From assembly GCA_965649825.1 (NCBI GenBank), contig OZ287696.1, positions 868,001 to 932,000 of the forward strand: a stretch of 64,000 nt of DNA, written 5' to 3'. This document shows positions 45,303-57,476 of this stretch, in pieces. Position 1 is the stretch's first letter, and each line of letters opens with the position of its first letter. This DNA is from Penicillus capitatus (taxonomy: Eukaryota > Chlorophyta). The notes under the pieces were generated by a model. That model was not told where the DNA came from, made no database searches, and worked only from the letters and a program-made list of their open reading frames with translations. The position numbers were made by a program, and so were the translations under genes.

Positions 45303-45746
45303 AGTGGGTACAGGCAAGGAGGCGGCGGTGATTCTGATGGGTACTGCATTTCTGTTGATCGCTACTACTTTGCATTCTGAGTGTATTCAGTCATTTCATT
45401 ACTAGTCTTTTCGAGATTCACATAGTATATTAGTGTGATCTTTGCGGGAGAAGGGTCGTCTTGAGATACTTACCTCCTTAGGAAGACCCAACAACGGTTA
45501 TTATCTATGCAAAACGGCCGTGATGATGTGACAGGGCATGATGTGACGTGCGCTCGCGTTCCGCGCTGGAGAGTAGCGTGCATGTGTCAAACCTAGAATC
45601 GCCAAAGAAGAGTTCAAAGAATTCGAGGTTCCGTGCATCTGTCCAAGTTGCGTTCGTCTACGCGTTTTCAACGCAGAAAGTGTTTGCGTTTCTCTTCGTG
45701 TTTCAGTACCCTTTCTGTTCGTTCGTTTTCAAGTCCTGCGTCGAAG
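45303..45746. other. intergenic region upstream of the A20/AN1 gene
   Basis: Same-strand spacer of 444 bases. It contains an AT-rich stretch near 45400-45440 and repeated GATGTGAC motifs near 45525-45546, but no supportable gene. It likely holds the 3' end of E2F and the promoter of the next gene. Confidence 0.5.
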
Positions 45747-46307
45747 ATGCCGTCCAGTCCGCGAGAGCAAAATGAAAGTATCGAACAGCCGAAACAGCCG
45801 TCACCCTGCGCCAACAATTGCGGCTTCTTTTCGTACGGACCGTGCGAATGGAAGTCTCGTCGCTAAAGATGGTGGTGTTTACGTAGGAACGAGGCGTGCT
45901 CGGGATTTTGCTCCAAGTGCTATCAGGAACAGTTAGAACGTCAGCGCCACGAGGCAACAGATGCGAAGGAGGAGAGTTCTGAAAAAGAGTACTGCCGTGC
46001 ATCGCTGAAAGAAGAATCCGTTCAAGCGCCAAAGAGGGAAAAAAGGGCAACAGCTGTATTCGTGGAGTCCAAAGTTTCTCCTCACCTCGCAACAGAGCCA
46101 CAACGCAAATCAACACCGACTCGCTGTTGCTTCTGCAATAAGCGAGTGGGCCTGACGGGATTCACTTGCAAGTGTGGAGAGGTGTTCTGTGGCAAACATC
46201 GCCATCCGAACTCGCATGTGTGTACATTTGATCATCGAAGCGCGGAGAGAGCCCTATTAGCTCGCCAGAATCCAGTGATCCAAGGCGATAAATTGGAACG
46301 CTTATGA
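45747..46307 (+). CDS. A20/AN1 zinc-finger protein (stress-associated protein type)
   Basis: Plant-type SAP architecture, 168 aa after removing intron 45833-45886. The A20 finger CANNCGFFS is split by the intron and resumes NEACSGFCSKCYQEQ, giving the four Cys ligands. A variable acidic/basic linker follows. The C-terminal AN1 finger is RCCFCNKRVGLTGFTCKCGE, then VFCGKHRHPNSHVCTFDHR, with all Cys/His ligands, ending NPVIQGDKLERL, a conserved SAP terminus. These proteins bind ubiquitin or act as E3-like factors in abiotic stress responses in plants; the role in an alga is inferred. Confidence 0.95.
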
Positions 46308-47114
46308 GTCCGTTTGTTCGTTTGTTTGTTGGCTGAATGGTGGGTTGCCAGTTTTTGGATGTACACTAACTACTACAGATCTGTTGTGCGCGGCAATCCA
46401 TACTTAAGACAAGCTGTGGTCAATTCCCATTCATCCTATCGTTGGCTTCCATGCGTTTCTTGTGTTTCTCATTTACGCGACTTCTGTATTCATTTCTGCC
46501 ATGAAATCAGTCGCAGCAGCAGCAGCAGCAGCAGCAGAACATCATCCAGACTGAAAGAAAGAAAACAAACAAATCAGCCATGATGGAGCGGGCGTGTTGT
46601 GCCGTTTGACGTTAGATGATCCCTAGCTGTATCGATGAGATGAGATAAATGTCATCATCATCATCCGATTAGATAATCTGAAGCACATCGTCTGAGAACT
46701 CGTTGTTTTGGTAATTGCTCTGCCATGATGCTGATTGTGGTATTTCCGGGTGCTCGAGTGTGATTTCTTCTCAGTCGATGATACAACATGACATGACTTG
46801 TGCGTGTGTTCTACTATGCATGAATAAGAAATCTCACATGGCTAGGAGAACGCTGCTGCGTGTGCACGGATACAGTTACCGGGACATCCGTTTCATTTAC
46901 TATTCCATTTAATCAATGCTTTCACTCTTAGAATTCCTTTGCACCCACCCTCTGACGTTGCGCCCGTCTCCTGCTGGGAACACTGCTGTCTGTCTGTCTG
47001 TCTGACTGTGCGTGATGAGAAATTCAATGAACCGCTTGTTTAATGATAATGCTATGATGGGACGCGACGGTACTCATTGGAGGGCCTAGGGTTAGCTGCT
47101 GCTGCTAAGCAATC
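46308..47114. other. intergenic region with simple repeats
   Basis: About 800 bases without a gene I can support. It holds an (CAG)8 tract at 46514-46537, a short CATCAT run near 46650 and a TGTC run near 46987-47006. The only frame with a hydrophobic look (46715-46912) is short and unremarkable. Confidence 0.55.
46514..46537. repeat. (CAG)8 microsatellite
   Basis: Eight uninterrupted CAG triplets in intergenic DNA 3' of the A20/AN1 gene. Confidence 0.9.
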
Positions 47115-47664
47115 ATGGATCTCATTGCGAATCCTTATCGCGGGCCGCCGAACGTCCCCCATATGCCGGAAGACTGGTTCAAAATCATTTTCTACAGCTC
47201 GAACGTACGCACGCGCCGCCTTCCTGGCGTCGACGTCGTTAGAGAGATGGTCCGCGTAGTTGGCTTTCTCTATGCTATGTCTGCCGGGAAGATGGCTGGG
47301 GACAGAAGCCCGTCCACGTCGTTACAAGTGCGTTCGTTCACGCACGAATCTCTCTGACCGCAGAGCTGCACAGTCGGGATTTCATCATGCGTTGTGCCGA
47401 GGAGCGCGCCGTCATGCGGCAAGTTCGTCGCGGGGAGATCCCGACCTTCTCCTACGTATGCCTTTCCTCACTCTTTCTCACACTTTCGTATTCTTGTGCA
47501 CAGCGTCGTCCGATCTTAACCGATCACAGCTGGCCACGAATGTGGGACAGACATCTTCACTGGAAGAGGTATGTCCATCCCCCTCCCCCTCCATACATTC
47601 ACACGGTGTCCTGTGCCATAGATGGACATTAGAGAGAACAGGTCCCATTTACAGCGCCACATGA
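47115..47664 (+). CDS. small protein of unknown family
   Basis: Starts MDLIANPYRGPPNVPHMP and continues EDWFKIIFYSSN. A 38-bp intron after SSN, then introns 47456-47503 and 47569-47621, give a continuous 136-codon frame: GWGQKPVHVVTSAFVHARIS, AEERAVMRQVRRGEIPTFSY, TDHSWPRMWDRHLHWKRW and ERTGPIYSAT at the end. Trp/His/Arg-rich, soluble, no signal peptide. The intron joins keep frame throughout, which supports coding. It might be a small organellar complex subunit, but nothing diagnostic is seen. Confidence 0.5.
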
Positions 47665-47769
47665 AGTGCATCATGTCGCCTGCACGACATGTTATTTTGT
47701 CTATACACACTTTGCCATCATGTTATCACTTTCCCGTATACGATAGAGAACACGCACACGCTCGCGTTT

Positions 47770-48568
47770 CTATCTTCCTTTATTGCCATCAGACGGTGTG
47801 TTGTGAGACGGCGGCGGTGGCGGCTGATGCACTCCAGATGGTCCAGCACCGTTCGGCATGTTTCTTATGCAAGGATTCAGACGTGGCAGATCGTAATTCA
47901 GCAATGGCCTCTTTTGGCGACTCAATAGGGAGACGAATTGCGGCGCTTCGAGGCGTTTTCCTAAGACAGAGTTCATCTCGTGGCGGCTGCTGTCTGATGT
48001 GAGGGCAGTTGGCAATGGACGTCCCACCGCATTTCCATTGGCGCTCTCGTGGCCGCCACTGATGTCACGCACGGAATGTGTGACCAGTTTCTCGAAGCGA
48101 TAGTCTTCTTCAGGTCGTCTCTTTCTTCGACTGAGACTCTGCTCCAGCGATTCTAATCTGGATTGGATAGAATCCGCACGGCTGCGAAACTCTGCAGCAC
48201 TGGTGTCATATGCGGACGCCTGGTGTTTGCGTTTGGCTGATTCATTCCCCGTCGTCGAATTGGCGCCGAAGACTGAGTCAGCCACACAGCGGAGGTCGGA
48301 GTGAAGAATCTAGGCAGAGAAAACGAAAGTGTCAGTGTCGTTTCGCATCCAGAGGACCGTCGCTTCGTCCGACATGCAGACGGCTTACGTGAAAAGGACA
48401 TAAACGGTCGACAGCATCGTAAATATCTCGAAAAGGCGTTTCGAAATCCAAGTTGGCAAGAATTTGACAATCATGAGCCAAACAGTCGTCTCTTCGTACG
48501 GAACTTCGAGTTTTGGACGGAAAACGTAAAGAAGGCAACGTTTCACTTTGATGCGGGTGAGCAGCCAT
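47770..48568 (-). CDS. GLTSCR1/BRIP-like SWI/SNF subunit
   Basis: One intron (48310-48388, 79 bp) gives 239 aa. Exon 1 starts MAAHPHQSETLPSLRF and contains LDFETPFRDIYDAVDRLCPF followed by H, resembling the GLTSCR1 domain core (F-SPF-S-DAV-RLLPYH) of animal BICRA/BICRAL and plant BRIP1/2, which define a subclass of SWI/SNF chromatin remodellers. Exon 2 continues ILHSDLRCVADSVFGAN, a nuclear-signal-like KRKH, a helix SRADSIQSRLESLEQSLSRR and RRKR, ending in a Pro-rich tail. The domain match is by eye and short, so the call is tentative. Confidence 0.5.
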
Positions 48569-48767
48569 TTCAAGATCCGTTCAAAACTCATCTATCAGGC
48601 GCAAGTAAATTAGCACCGGATCCGAGGCAGAATGTCACATCATCCTCGAGCAGGCACTCTTTTCACATTACAATAGTTAGTTACTCGTAATGTACATCTG
48701 TCGAGCATGCGTTTTAGCGAGAGTCTAACAGAATGAAATGAAATTTGATCTCATGATACTCAGTCAC

Positions 48768-49966
48768 TCACAGAAAAGAGCCTTCAGAAAAACGTCGACG
48801 GCCAGCTGTGTCGACGTTGAATGAGAAGATCCCGCTAGCCGTCGTTCCCACAAACAGCTTCCTTCCCTAGAAGCAGACAGGCCCTCACTATACAGCAGGA
48901 GAACCCGAAAGCCACCGAGATCGATACGTACGTCAGGAGAGAAGCAGACGCCGGAAATGTCATCGTCTCCAGTCCTGAGCACCTGTTGCGTTCTCATGTT
49001 GCGAGCATCGACCAGGTGACAGACGCCTCGATCTTCAGTAAAGGCCATGAGATCCATTGGAAAACAGCTGAATTTCACGTTTCGACAAGCAGATGACGCT
49101 TTGAAGGTATTGATGATTTTGCAGCTGCGTCGATCCCATACACAGACACGCCCATCCTGACTAGCAGATGCAAAACGGACGCCCTGGGGATCCCACGCAC
49201 AGCACATTCCGACATTCTGATAACCCGTCAGCCGTGCCAACTTGCAATAGCCTTCATCGGTGGCCTGATGCAGATAGGTATAGATATCATCACCCACCGA
49301 GAGTAAATAACTGGCATCATGAGTGTTCGCTGAGTAATTCACTGGAACTGGAAAATTAAGTGTGGTGATTGGATCCATTTCTGGCAAAGAAAAGATCTTA
49401 ATCGACCGATCGTTATTGCAAATGAACAGGAGCAGACCTAAAGACAGACACATCGAAAGAGATCTCAGCAAGGCGCTCGTATGAGGTGCGAGAGGTTCAG
49501 ACCAAGAGGACTCTCAGCAATGTGCAGCGAATTGTTGACGGCGCCGCCAACGTTGCCAACGAAGACTTCTTGATTTTCATTCAGTAACCGTACATTTAAT
49601 CGACTTCCTTGTCCCCCGGCTGCAATATACCCATGTCCAATTGTCATGCAGTTTGGTGAGAAGGACAGCGTCTGGACGACAGATTCCTAAGAAGGGCCTC
49701 AGTTATGCCTGCATCTTTTGCTGGTGGTGGTGATCCTGTACACGTTGTTTCTGGGTATCGTAGCGAACGGTGCTACGTTGGTGCACACAGTAGAGTACTC
49801 TGCTGCTCTCACATGCGACTAAATCCCTCAACTGCCAGTGGTGTACCGTCGTTTGTTGGTCTAGAGACGTCCTTTCAAAGAGAGAAGAGCCTCGTACATG
49901 AAAGGGTATACCATAGACGGCATCGAGCTCAGCAAAGTGCGGTTGCGTGTCTTCCATCAAAACCAT
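48768..49966 (-). CDS. WD40-repeat protein
   Basis: A beta-propeller protein without other domains. From MEDTQPHFAELDAVYGIPFH the frame passes through introns near 49690-49735 and 49440-49500 into GHGYIAAGGQGSRLNVRLLN, NNDRSIKIFSLP, ASYLLSVGDD, CCAWDPQGVRFASASQDGRV then CVWDRRS, DLMAFTEDRGVCHLVDARN and DDISGVCFSPD; after a GTACGT...TCTAG intron it ends GRKLFVGTTASGIFSFNVDT. Gly-His/Trp-Asp spacing indicates at least five blades. It resembles small eukaryotic WD proteins of the DUF2415-associated kind, but no specific orthologue can be named. Confidence 0.7.
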
Positions 49967-50284
49967 GACGACAGATTCGTGCCGACGCAACGGAATACCT
50001 TGGAAAGATTCAGCAATAAAACCTTTGGCTATACTCTCAACCGCGAAGCTAACTGCGAAGAGGAATCGCTCAACAACTGCAAACGTACGAAGAGTGTTAT
50101 CGTGCTTGGATGGCGAGACGTTGGCAATGAACCCATTAATGTGTTTGAGAGAAATCGAGCGCCGAGCCAAATCCTGCCGCGGCAGCTTCGCAGAAGAGGG
50201 AGGTCGTTTCTCTGTATCGGTCTTGCCAGATGTTAAAGTACTGGCATCATATACGGGACCTATCGTTTAGCTGAGTTGTCACTG

Positions 50285-51067
50285 TCAGGTGCGGGACCAC
50301 AGTTTTCGAGCGAGGTTTCCCACAGCAGGCGTGTAGAAAAAGTAGCACCAGATGACCCAGGATGTCAACAGGCCGTAAAAATCAGGCCGGCTGTAATGCC
50401 ACCATTTTAAGCCAGCGATAATCGGCAGCTCTGCCAGAGGAGCGCCAACGGCACAGAGGCATCCGAGAAAGAAACCCTGTCGCGTTTTGTCAAAGACTGC
50501 CCAGTTTAGAACAGCGAAGGATGCCAAAGCGCCATGAATGTAAATGTACTCCCATTGATGCTCATACATCCAGGCGCTGAACTCAGTTCCACAAGCTAGC
50601 ACTCCGTAGTTCAAAGCGACTGTGCCCCAACTGGGTGCTGGTCGGACATCCTTCGCCAAGGCATCCGTCAGTGGATGCAATGTCCCTGTCAACACCATTG
50701 CAAAGCTGAACGAGTATAGGTAGGATGACGCACCTAAGACAACATAGAAGGCGCCGAGGATGGGACACACCCAGAGAGATGAATGCACATCGAGACCGAA
50801 GTCGGTGAAGTCGATCGGTAGAGAGTCATACACCTGAAGCTGTGTTCGCGAATGGATCGTATCGAGTAAGGGACCTGCGACGCATCCCGTTAGAAACAAT
50901 GTACTCAAGAACTGTTTCCAGTTTGTCCCGGACTCGGCAAAAGAACGCATCTTCGAAGGCAGATCTTCAGCGGAAGCGAAAACGACGTATCGACGCGAGC
51001 GCCTTCTTAAAGGATTTGCAAAACGACGAACTGGCTGAGCCGCTGGAGAAATGACCGTGCAGGTCAT
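50285..51067 (-). CDS. multi-pass membrane protein with plastid-type transit peptide
   Basis: Intron-less, 260 aa. The N-terminus (MTCTVISPAAQPVRRFANPL, then RRRSRRYVVFASAEDL) is rich in Ser/Arg/Pro, lacks acidic residues and ends in a VVFA|S-type cleavage motif, as in chloroplast precursors. Six or so membrane stretches follow (FLSTLFLTGCVAGPLL; SSLWVCPILGAFYVVLGAS; FLGCLCAVGAPLAELPIIAG; SWVIWCYFFYTP) with conserved-looking GLKWWHYSRPD. The layout recalls INSIG-like or other plastid envelope/thylakoid proteins, but I cannot fix the family. Confidence 0.55.
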   Translation of the reverse strand: MTCTVISPAAQPVRRFANPLRRRSRRYVVFASAEDLPSKMRSFAESGTNWKQFLSTLFLTGCVAGPLLDTIHSRTQLQVYDSLPIDFTDFGLDVHSSLWVCPILGAFYVVLGASSYLYSFSFAMVLTGTLHPLTDALAKDVRPAPSWGTVALNYGVLACGTEFSAWMYEHQWEYIYIHGALASFAVLNWAVFDKTRQGFFLGCLCAVGAPLAELPIIAGLKWWHYSRPDFYGLLTSWVIWCYFFYTPAVGNLARKLWSRT

Positions 51068-51360
51068 GGTCGAAGAAGGACGATGTGGAATGAAGGGAGG
51101 GAAGTATGTCTGTTTTTCGGGAGGCTATTTGTCTATGAAGATCTAAGATGTCCTGTTAAGAGATCAAAGAACCTATAGCGATCTTGAAATTCTCTATCTA
51201 CGTCTTCTTCTGAATGTCGCTGAGAAAATTGCTGTTGCTGTATCCACAAATCTCTTAGGTGTATGGTTTCTTCTAAGGCCGTCTGAACGATCTGGTCACT
51301 CGTTGGTAACGGTATCGAATGCAGGATCTACAGAGGAATCCTATAAAGGAGGCAGATGGG

Positions 51361-54300
51361 TCATGCGATGTCTACCTGTGATGAAGAATGCAACCGTTTT
51401 CGCATTTGGAGAAGGCAGAGATGGATTTGATCACGTACAGCTTGGTTGAAGCCATCTTGGCTGTCGTCTATCTGGGGTTGAGCATGGGAAGATTCTGATG
51501 TCTTCACCAAGAAATGATCATTTAGATCTTCCGGCGGATCGCCCACGAAGAAGGCTTCGATTCTTTGCGGCGTGAGGAACTCGTGCAGGCAAGATTGAAC
51601 GAGACGATGGACACAGGAGACGCTTGTGTCAGCCGAAGAGGGCGAAATCTGCGCAACGGCGTCCTGTTGTGGAGTATGTATGTATGGAGAGGCAGCGACA
51701 TCGATCGCGGAGATGGTGGATTCCAATGCCTGCGACGCATGTTTCGGTGTTTGTTTCTCCGGAATGCGATGATGAGATTCGAGATCGTAATCGAATTCTT
51801 CATCGGATGATTCGACAGCTTCTCTGTCCACCTCATCGTGCTCTGATTAAAAGAAAAGTCGATGGTGAGAGTTCGGCATGGCGATCCGATGCACCTTCGA
51901 CAGGCCGATGATGAGGGAGGGTGGCGAGATCTGTCGACAGATTGTCCGTGCTGCTGTCACAAGGCATCGGGTTTTCGATTTCGACACTTGTCGGTTTTTC
52001 AGTTGCCGCAAATTCGATATCCGCGATGCATTCCGATCGGATTTCGATCTCGCTTTCCGAAGCCACCGAAGATGCAGAGCTCGAGCTGTCATCCTTGGTG
52101 CTTTCATCGGATATCTTGATCAAATCTCGCTCCGAAGAGCCAGAGCTTAGAGGATCTTCTATGCCCTTCGTTATCGTGCGATCGCTAGATCTTTTTGAAT
52201 CAGATGACGGTTGTCGATCCAACAGTAATAATGACTGGTCGACCAGAGGAGGACACGTGAAGTCGTCCAACAGCCTCGCATCTTGATCTTCGGTATCAGA
52301 TGTTGACTCTCTTGTCGAACAGAAAGGAGAGAGGTCAGAAGTGTGAATGCTCTCGCAGCAAGCGTAACTATGCTCTTCGTTCTTTTGATCGAGGACGACA
52401 GCATCCATTGCAGATTGCGGCCTCTCCAGATGCTCATTCTGTACTGTATCTTTGCCATCGATTTTTGTTCCCTCTTCTTCGCATGACGTTTCTGAAATGG
52501 TTGTCCGTTCACTGTCCGAAGAAGTTGTCGATACCGGCTCGGTATGACGCACCGAAGACAGAGATGCATCTTCTAGCTTTGTCTCCACGTTTTCTTGCGG
52601 GTCCACCGAAGTGCCCGTCGATCCGTCGATATTATCGAGATCCACTGTCGAAGTCGTCGCCGATGCGTTGCTCGACGAGTGAGATAGAAGATCTGCCATC
52701 TCCATGATCACACTGCCGCAATCGGATGTTCCAGATGAGGAGAGGCCAACTTCAACATCCGTTGAAGACTGCACGATCTCATCTTCTGCAGGTGCACCTT
52801 TGTCCTCGATCTTCAGATCCGACGCCACTTTCTTGTCGTGGTCATCGATCACGGGAAGGGAATCTTTGGAACGTGCGTCTTCGATGGATCCCACCGAAAC
52901 GGCGACAGAATCAACAGGCAACGGATTCTTGTTGTCGAATTCGTGGTGATCCGACGGCTGACATGCATCTGTCCTGTTCAGACGATCGTCTGCGTTGTGG
53001 GAATTCATGGAGGCACTTGGATCGGCATACTGTCTGGCGATTTCGAACACCTGTCGGTTTTTCTCCGAAGGTAATTGTGTAGGATAACTGCATTTTGAGA
53101 CAGAAGGATGAAGGATGACAGAGTTGCCATCTAAAGCGCTGCTCGTCTTATCATCATCTTCTGTCTTTGGATGCTCTGTCATCTTCCTCCTCCTTTGTCT
53201 TGCATCGCTTCTGACTTCAGAGGTCGTTTCTCTTGGACACCGTTTTTCCTTACCGTCATCACAATAACGCGGTCGACGCCGCCTTGGCTCGTGCGGTTTT
53301 TGATCTGCGTTGCGTGAAGGCAGACGATTCTTGTGAAGGAACGCATTCAGGAATTGCTCTGTAAGACAAAACAAATGTCTGGTCAGACATCCACGACTAG
53401 GGAACAATACTTTTGGCAGCAGCAAGCCTTCGAAGATGATCGAGCTCGATGGCGCAGAGTCCTTTGCTGATGGTGAGTTTTCTCAAATCTCTCTTCCGAT
53501 CGAGGATGAGAGATCTGAGATCGATGTTGGTATCTTCAGCAAGAGCGATTTGACATCCGTCTTGCGGAGTTCCTTTCTCGACCGGTCCAGATTCTGAGGC
53601 CTTACACACGGCGACATTGCCTTCGCGTTTCTCTTCTGTCGACGCTTTGTCTTCGCGTCGTCTGGGAACGCGCTGCGAATGGCATTCCGGACAATGACGG
53701 TTCGGAGTGGCGGCAGTGCTCAAAGCAGGTTTCATGGATGGGTATGGCATCGATCGCGTCTCTTCAACGAATTCTGCCGATGAGAAGGGTAAAGCGGATG
53801 TGATAACGTTAGGAGGAAGGGTACGATAGAATACGGGATTGTGGAACTGTTGCATCGGAGCAGCACAAGGCGGTTGATAGTGTGTGTTACGTGGAGTCGT
53901 GTTTGAAGGGGGTTTCATCAGAACACTGGTCAGTTTGGACACCTGCAATACGCCTTGTCATCAGAGGGACATGACAAAACGGGCCGAACTTCACATGTCA
54001 GTTGCCGGAGGTCCTTCTGAACACGGCCCAGGTCGTGCTGAATACCGATCAGGCACTCGCCTCGATCTCGATCTCGATTACGATCCGAAACACGTACGCA
54101 CGAACTTCGATGTATCGGGCCTTGTAATGGTGAACCACGTTGAGCGTGTGCAAGAGGGACACGGGCTGGAGACTCGGGTTTGATGATTCCGTCGATCGCG
54201 ACGTTCGTCTGCGGTGTTTTCTGGCGCATGGAGTAAGAAGCTGAAAGAGCAGATGTGTTGGGATGCCTCTGTTTCTTCCTCCCCTTTCTTCGATCGTCTT

Positions 54301-54703
54301 TCGGTTCATCGAGGCATCCCTGACGATGTGCCACAGGAAGCTCACGCGATGCCACCGTTACCACGACGTTCGCCGAACGATTGGCCGAACTGCATGTGCT
54401 GACGATAGATTTCGTATCGGAGAGAACTGTCCCGTCGTTCACGAAATGCATCATCGTGATCTCTGCACCGGGAGACGCGCAACGATGAGACGGCGACGTG
54501 AAGTGTTTGATGGACAAGGGCGACGCATCTCGAAAATCCGAAAAGAACATTTCGCTCAGCGGCATCGTAGATCCCTCTACAACAGTACGTGTCGCCGCCA
54601 ACATTTCGAATACGCGTACGTTACCCTGTCGCAGATAAGTCTCGACAATATTCGCATGGTGCGCCAGATCTTTAGAGGACAGTGGAGTGATGGGCTGAAA
54701 CAT
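51361..54703 (-). CDS. large, mostly disordered acidic protein, unidentified
   Basis: Exons joined by introns 53943-53989, 53359-53410 and 51843-51894 give about 1060 codons from MFQPITPLSSKDLAHHANIV to SSQVDIA. N-terminal quarter basic (KGRKKQRHP); a CPECHSQ knuckle and a helix LRKLTISKGLCAIELDHLRR lie in the middle; the following ~480 residues are Ser/Asp/Glu-rich low-complexity sequence; the C-terminal ~150 residues look folded (HRLVQSCLHEFLTPQRIEAF). Frame upstream (KPRERKARQAAAES) is also open, so a further 5' exon is likely. The layout recalls centrosomal or ciliary scaffolds, but no signature is present. Confidence 0.6.
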
Positions 54704-54883
54704 CGATTCCGCAGCGGCCTGTCTTGCTTTACGTTCTCTCGGCTTCGTTTTTCCGACGATTCCTGTCCGATGGCGTCGTATCAGTCAATAGGACGATATG
54801 GAATGCGTCAAATCTTGTGTCATCGCGTCATCTGCGCTCCAGTTACTGAGCAATGATATGGCTTGCGCCGCATTGGCCGTGCG

Positions 54884-56186
54884 TTACTGGAATATGGCGT
54901 CATAGAGTAGCAGGAAAAGAGAATTGGTGAAGACATATGCCAAGGTCTTCCTTAAGCTCATGCCTGGCAATGCAACGAGCACGGATGTCTCTGTCATCGT
55001 CTGCCGTAACCAGCAATACCATCGGATACTCTCAACTTGTGGAAGGGTGGAAGGGCCTTGTGCACAAACCTTTCGCAGATGAACAGCGCCGCCGTCCAAG
55101 TGATTAGAAAGCACCAGTGCCTGCACAAATGGAAGTACGCTCCCGTGAAGTGGACAGGAATGGCGAGTACTGTTCGAAATCGTGTAAGGCCAGCGATACG
55201 AACAAACAGATGAGGATTCCAGTGATACCCCCGCCACTGGGTCGATAGAAATAGCGATGCAGCCAATTTTTCCATGATACATGAAAGCGGCGAAAGAAAG
55301 AGTTTATCGATTCAGTGCACTCAAAGACAGAGGCGGGCGTATCGACGACGGCTTCGACGCCACGAATGGCAGAAGAAAGCCACGCGACGGAGAATGGAAT
55401 GTGGGATTCCAAGAAGCTCAATAGAATAAAGCACTTGACCGCCAACCAAAAATTCAGCAAAGGAACTGAATCTGCGAAGAGAGCGCCAGGATCGTACAGG
55501 AGATCATAGACAGCGCCAAACAGCAAAACATCACACGACGCAGATAGCAATACACGGTAATGTTTGCTCTGATGCGGACGCCGTTCGGAAAGTGCCCGCT
55601 GGAATTCGCAGAAGGGCATGAGAGGTCCATTCAAGTAGAGCGGAAAGAAGGCGATATAGCGTAAGAAATCTTTATAACCATAACGGTGCTGATTGCTCGG
55701 TGACTTCTTTCTTCGACTCATGCCAGTTTCCATGCAGAAGCTGAAGCTGCGCATCATGGTGTAGCGAAACGTATACCTGACAGAGAGGTAAGCAGGGGCG
55801 CAGCCTTGTCGAACGAGCCGAGGAAGACGTCCAGTGGGTTGACGGTCCAGATAGGAATACGGCGTGAAAATTTTGGCGCATAGAAGAAGGCCGTGGACGA
55901 GGATTGTGGATCTGTAAACACAATGCGGTTTCTTAAGGGCGGCCACGTCTAGGAACACGCCGAGAGCAACGAATCCGATGCTCGCAGAGAGAAGCGGTAT
56001 GAGAGAAGCCGTTCCGTGAAATAGGGCGATCGTGGTAAGGGAGGCGATAAGATCCGCATCTTGCTTCAGCCCAAGATGCGATTCCAGAACGACCACCAGT
56101 CCTTGAAAGAATAGATGCGCGGGGAAAGCATAAACACACCACTGGAAAAATCGAGAATGCATCGACGAAAAGACGCGGAATCGCAC
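54884..56186 (-). CDS. MBOAT O-acyltransferase, GUP1/HHAT-like
   Basis: Membrane-bound acyltransferase. Introns 55121-55170 and about 55004-55044 give 403 aa. Family landmarks: TFRYTMMRSFSFCMETGMSR, YKDFLRYIAFFPLYLNGPLM (the conserved YPPLYIAGPI-type segment), ECTESINSFFRRFHVSWKNW, LHRYFYRPSGGG and the catalytic His region LFVSLALHD. In yeast GUP1 remodels GPI anchors; animal HHAT palmitoylates Hedgehog. Length is somewhat short of GUP1 (about 560 aa), with a compact N-terminus. The ATG at 56184 gives MRFRVFSSMHSRFF; the second ATG, eight codons on, is an alternative. A 389-bp region separates it from EBP. Confidence 0.8.
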
Positions 56187-56575
56187 CGATCATCACGCAA
56201 CGCATCACGCACGCCGCATCATCAACTGATCATACAAGACACCGCGATTCTAGCCCATGTCGCCATCCATATCGTTCAAACGAGAAAGCGAACGTCTCTC
56301 CCGAAGAGCGCGATCAATCTTAAGTAGAGCGAGAGATCTACGCTTTCGCAAATGAATCCATTTTTATCGACGATCTATCCATGTCGATGCTTCGCCACTG
56401 AATTCTACAGGGACAGTGATATGCTCGAAGCTAAAAACCCATCCGTTTCCGGCACTGGACGCGATGGGTGTGAGGGGATGATTCGCGAGTTTGCCTTTTT
56501 ATGAAGACGATAGGCGATTGAAACGCTGGCGACGCAATTGGAGCACTAATCGGTACGACATTCGACTGTTCAGTG
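56187..56575. promoter_or_regulatory. divergent promoter region between MBOAT and EBP genes
   Basis: Non-coding spacer between the start codons of the two divergent genes. No TATA-like box was evident at a consistent place; frames here are short and featureless. Confidence 0.4.
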
Positions 56576-57395
56576 ATGCAGCATCCTTACGCTCCAGAGA
56601 CCCTGGCGCTTGAAGGATACCAACCGGTTGCCCTGTCGTTGCCGCAAATACTCGTTCCGTTCTTTGTCGGCTTCACCCTGATCCCCTTCGTCCTTCTGGC
56701 CGTGTTTCGTCCGTGATTGTCTATCTTCAAGTACGAACGGACTTGATGCTGTGCAGGTCATGACATGCGCCTGAGCTGGAGTGATACTTTCGTCTGTTGC
56801 TGGCTCGGCCTGTCGGGGGCAACGCACATGTTCGTGGAAGGACCCGTTGTGTGGAATTCTAACTTCTTCCGCGACCCACCCGGGAATTTCATGAACGAGC
56901 TATGTCAGCATTCCATCACACGACGGCACCTATGAAGCGTCATGATGTGACAGGGAAGGAGTATGGGAAGGCAGATTCGCGATATCTTACAAGGGACGCG
57001 TGTACGATCGGCATCGAAGCCATCACTGCCTTCGTCGAAGGGCCCACCTGTTTCTTGCTCATCTTGGCATTTACACAAAGACTGCCTTGGAGACACATCT
57101 TGACGATCATTGTTGTCGTTGGCGAGCTCTATGGGACAGTACTTTACTTCTTGACTTCCTATTACGAAGGTAACAGCGATATTCGCCATCCATCCATACA
57201 CCTTTATGATCATCTATTGTGCGACGCGCAGAATTCGAGTATCAACGCAAAGAGCCGCTCTATTTCTGGTTCTACTTTGTCTTCATGAATTCCATTTGGA
57301 TCATCTTTCCGGCGTTCGTGATATGGAGGATGGGCGTAGAGATCATCGAAGCTGTTGAGTTGGCCGAAAAGATCAAGTGCCATTGTCTTAAATAG
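56576..57395 (+). CDS. EBP: sterol delta8-delta7 isomerase (EBP/emopamil-binding family)
   Basis: ER enzyme that shifts the sterol double bond in sterol synthesis. Introns 56709-56756, 56904-56953 (ending GATGTGACAG) and 57170-57231 give 219 aa with four to five membrane helices. Hallmarks: MQHPYAPETL, LSGATHMFVEGPVV, LWKEYGKADSRYL split by intron 2, CTIGIEAITAFVEGP with the catalytic Glu residues, YGTVLYFLTSYYEE and EPLYFWFYFVFMNSIWIIFP. All match EBP in order. Sterol synthesis via this step is consistent with a green-lineage or other eukaryotic alga. It is convergent with NSUN2, 81 bp apart. Confidence 0.95.
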
Positions 57396-57476
57396 CCGCC
57401 GAACGGCGACGCATCAGAGTGTTTGTTGCTGAAGGGGCAAAGCAAAAGTAATGTGAAGCAACGGCAGGAGCATGCA

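Noticed and set aside
57272-57476. Minus-strand frame extending past the NSUN2 end into the EBP gene
   Set aside because: It is read-through of an NSUN2 intron; the spliced frame ends at 57477-57479 with a family-like tail.
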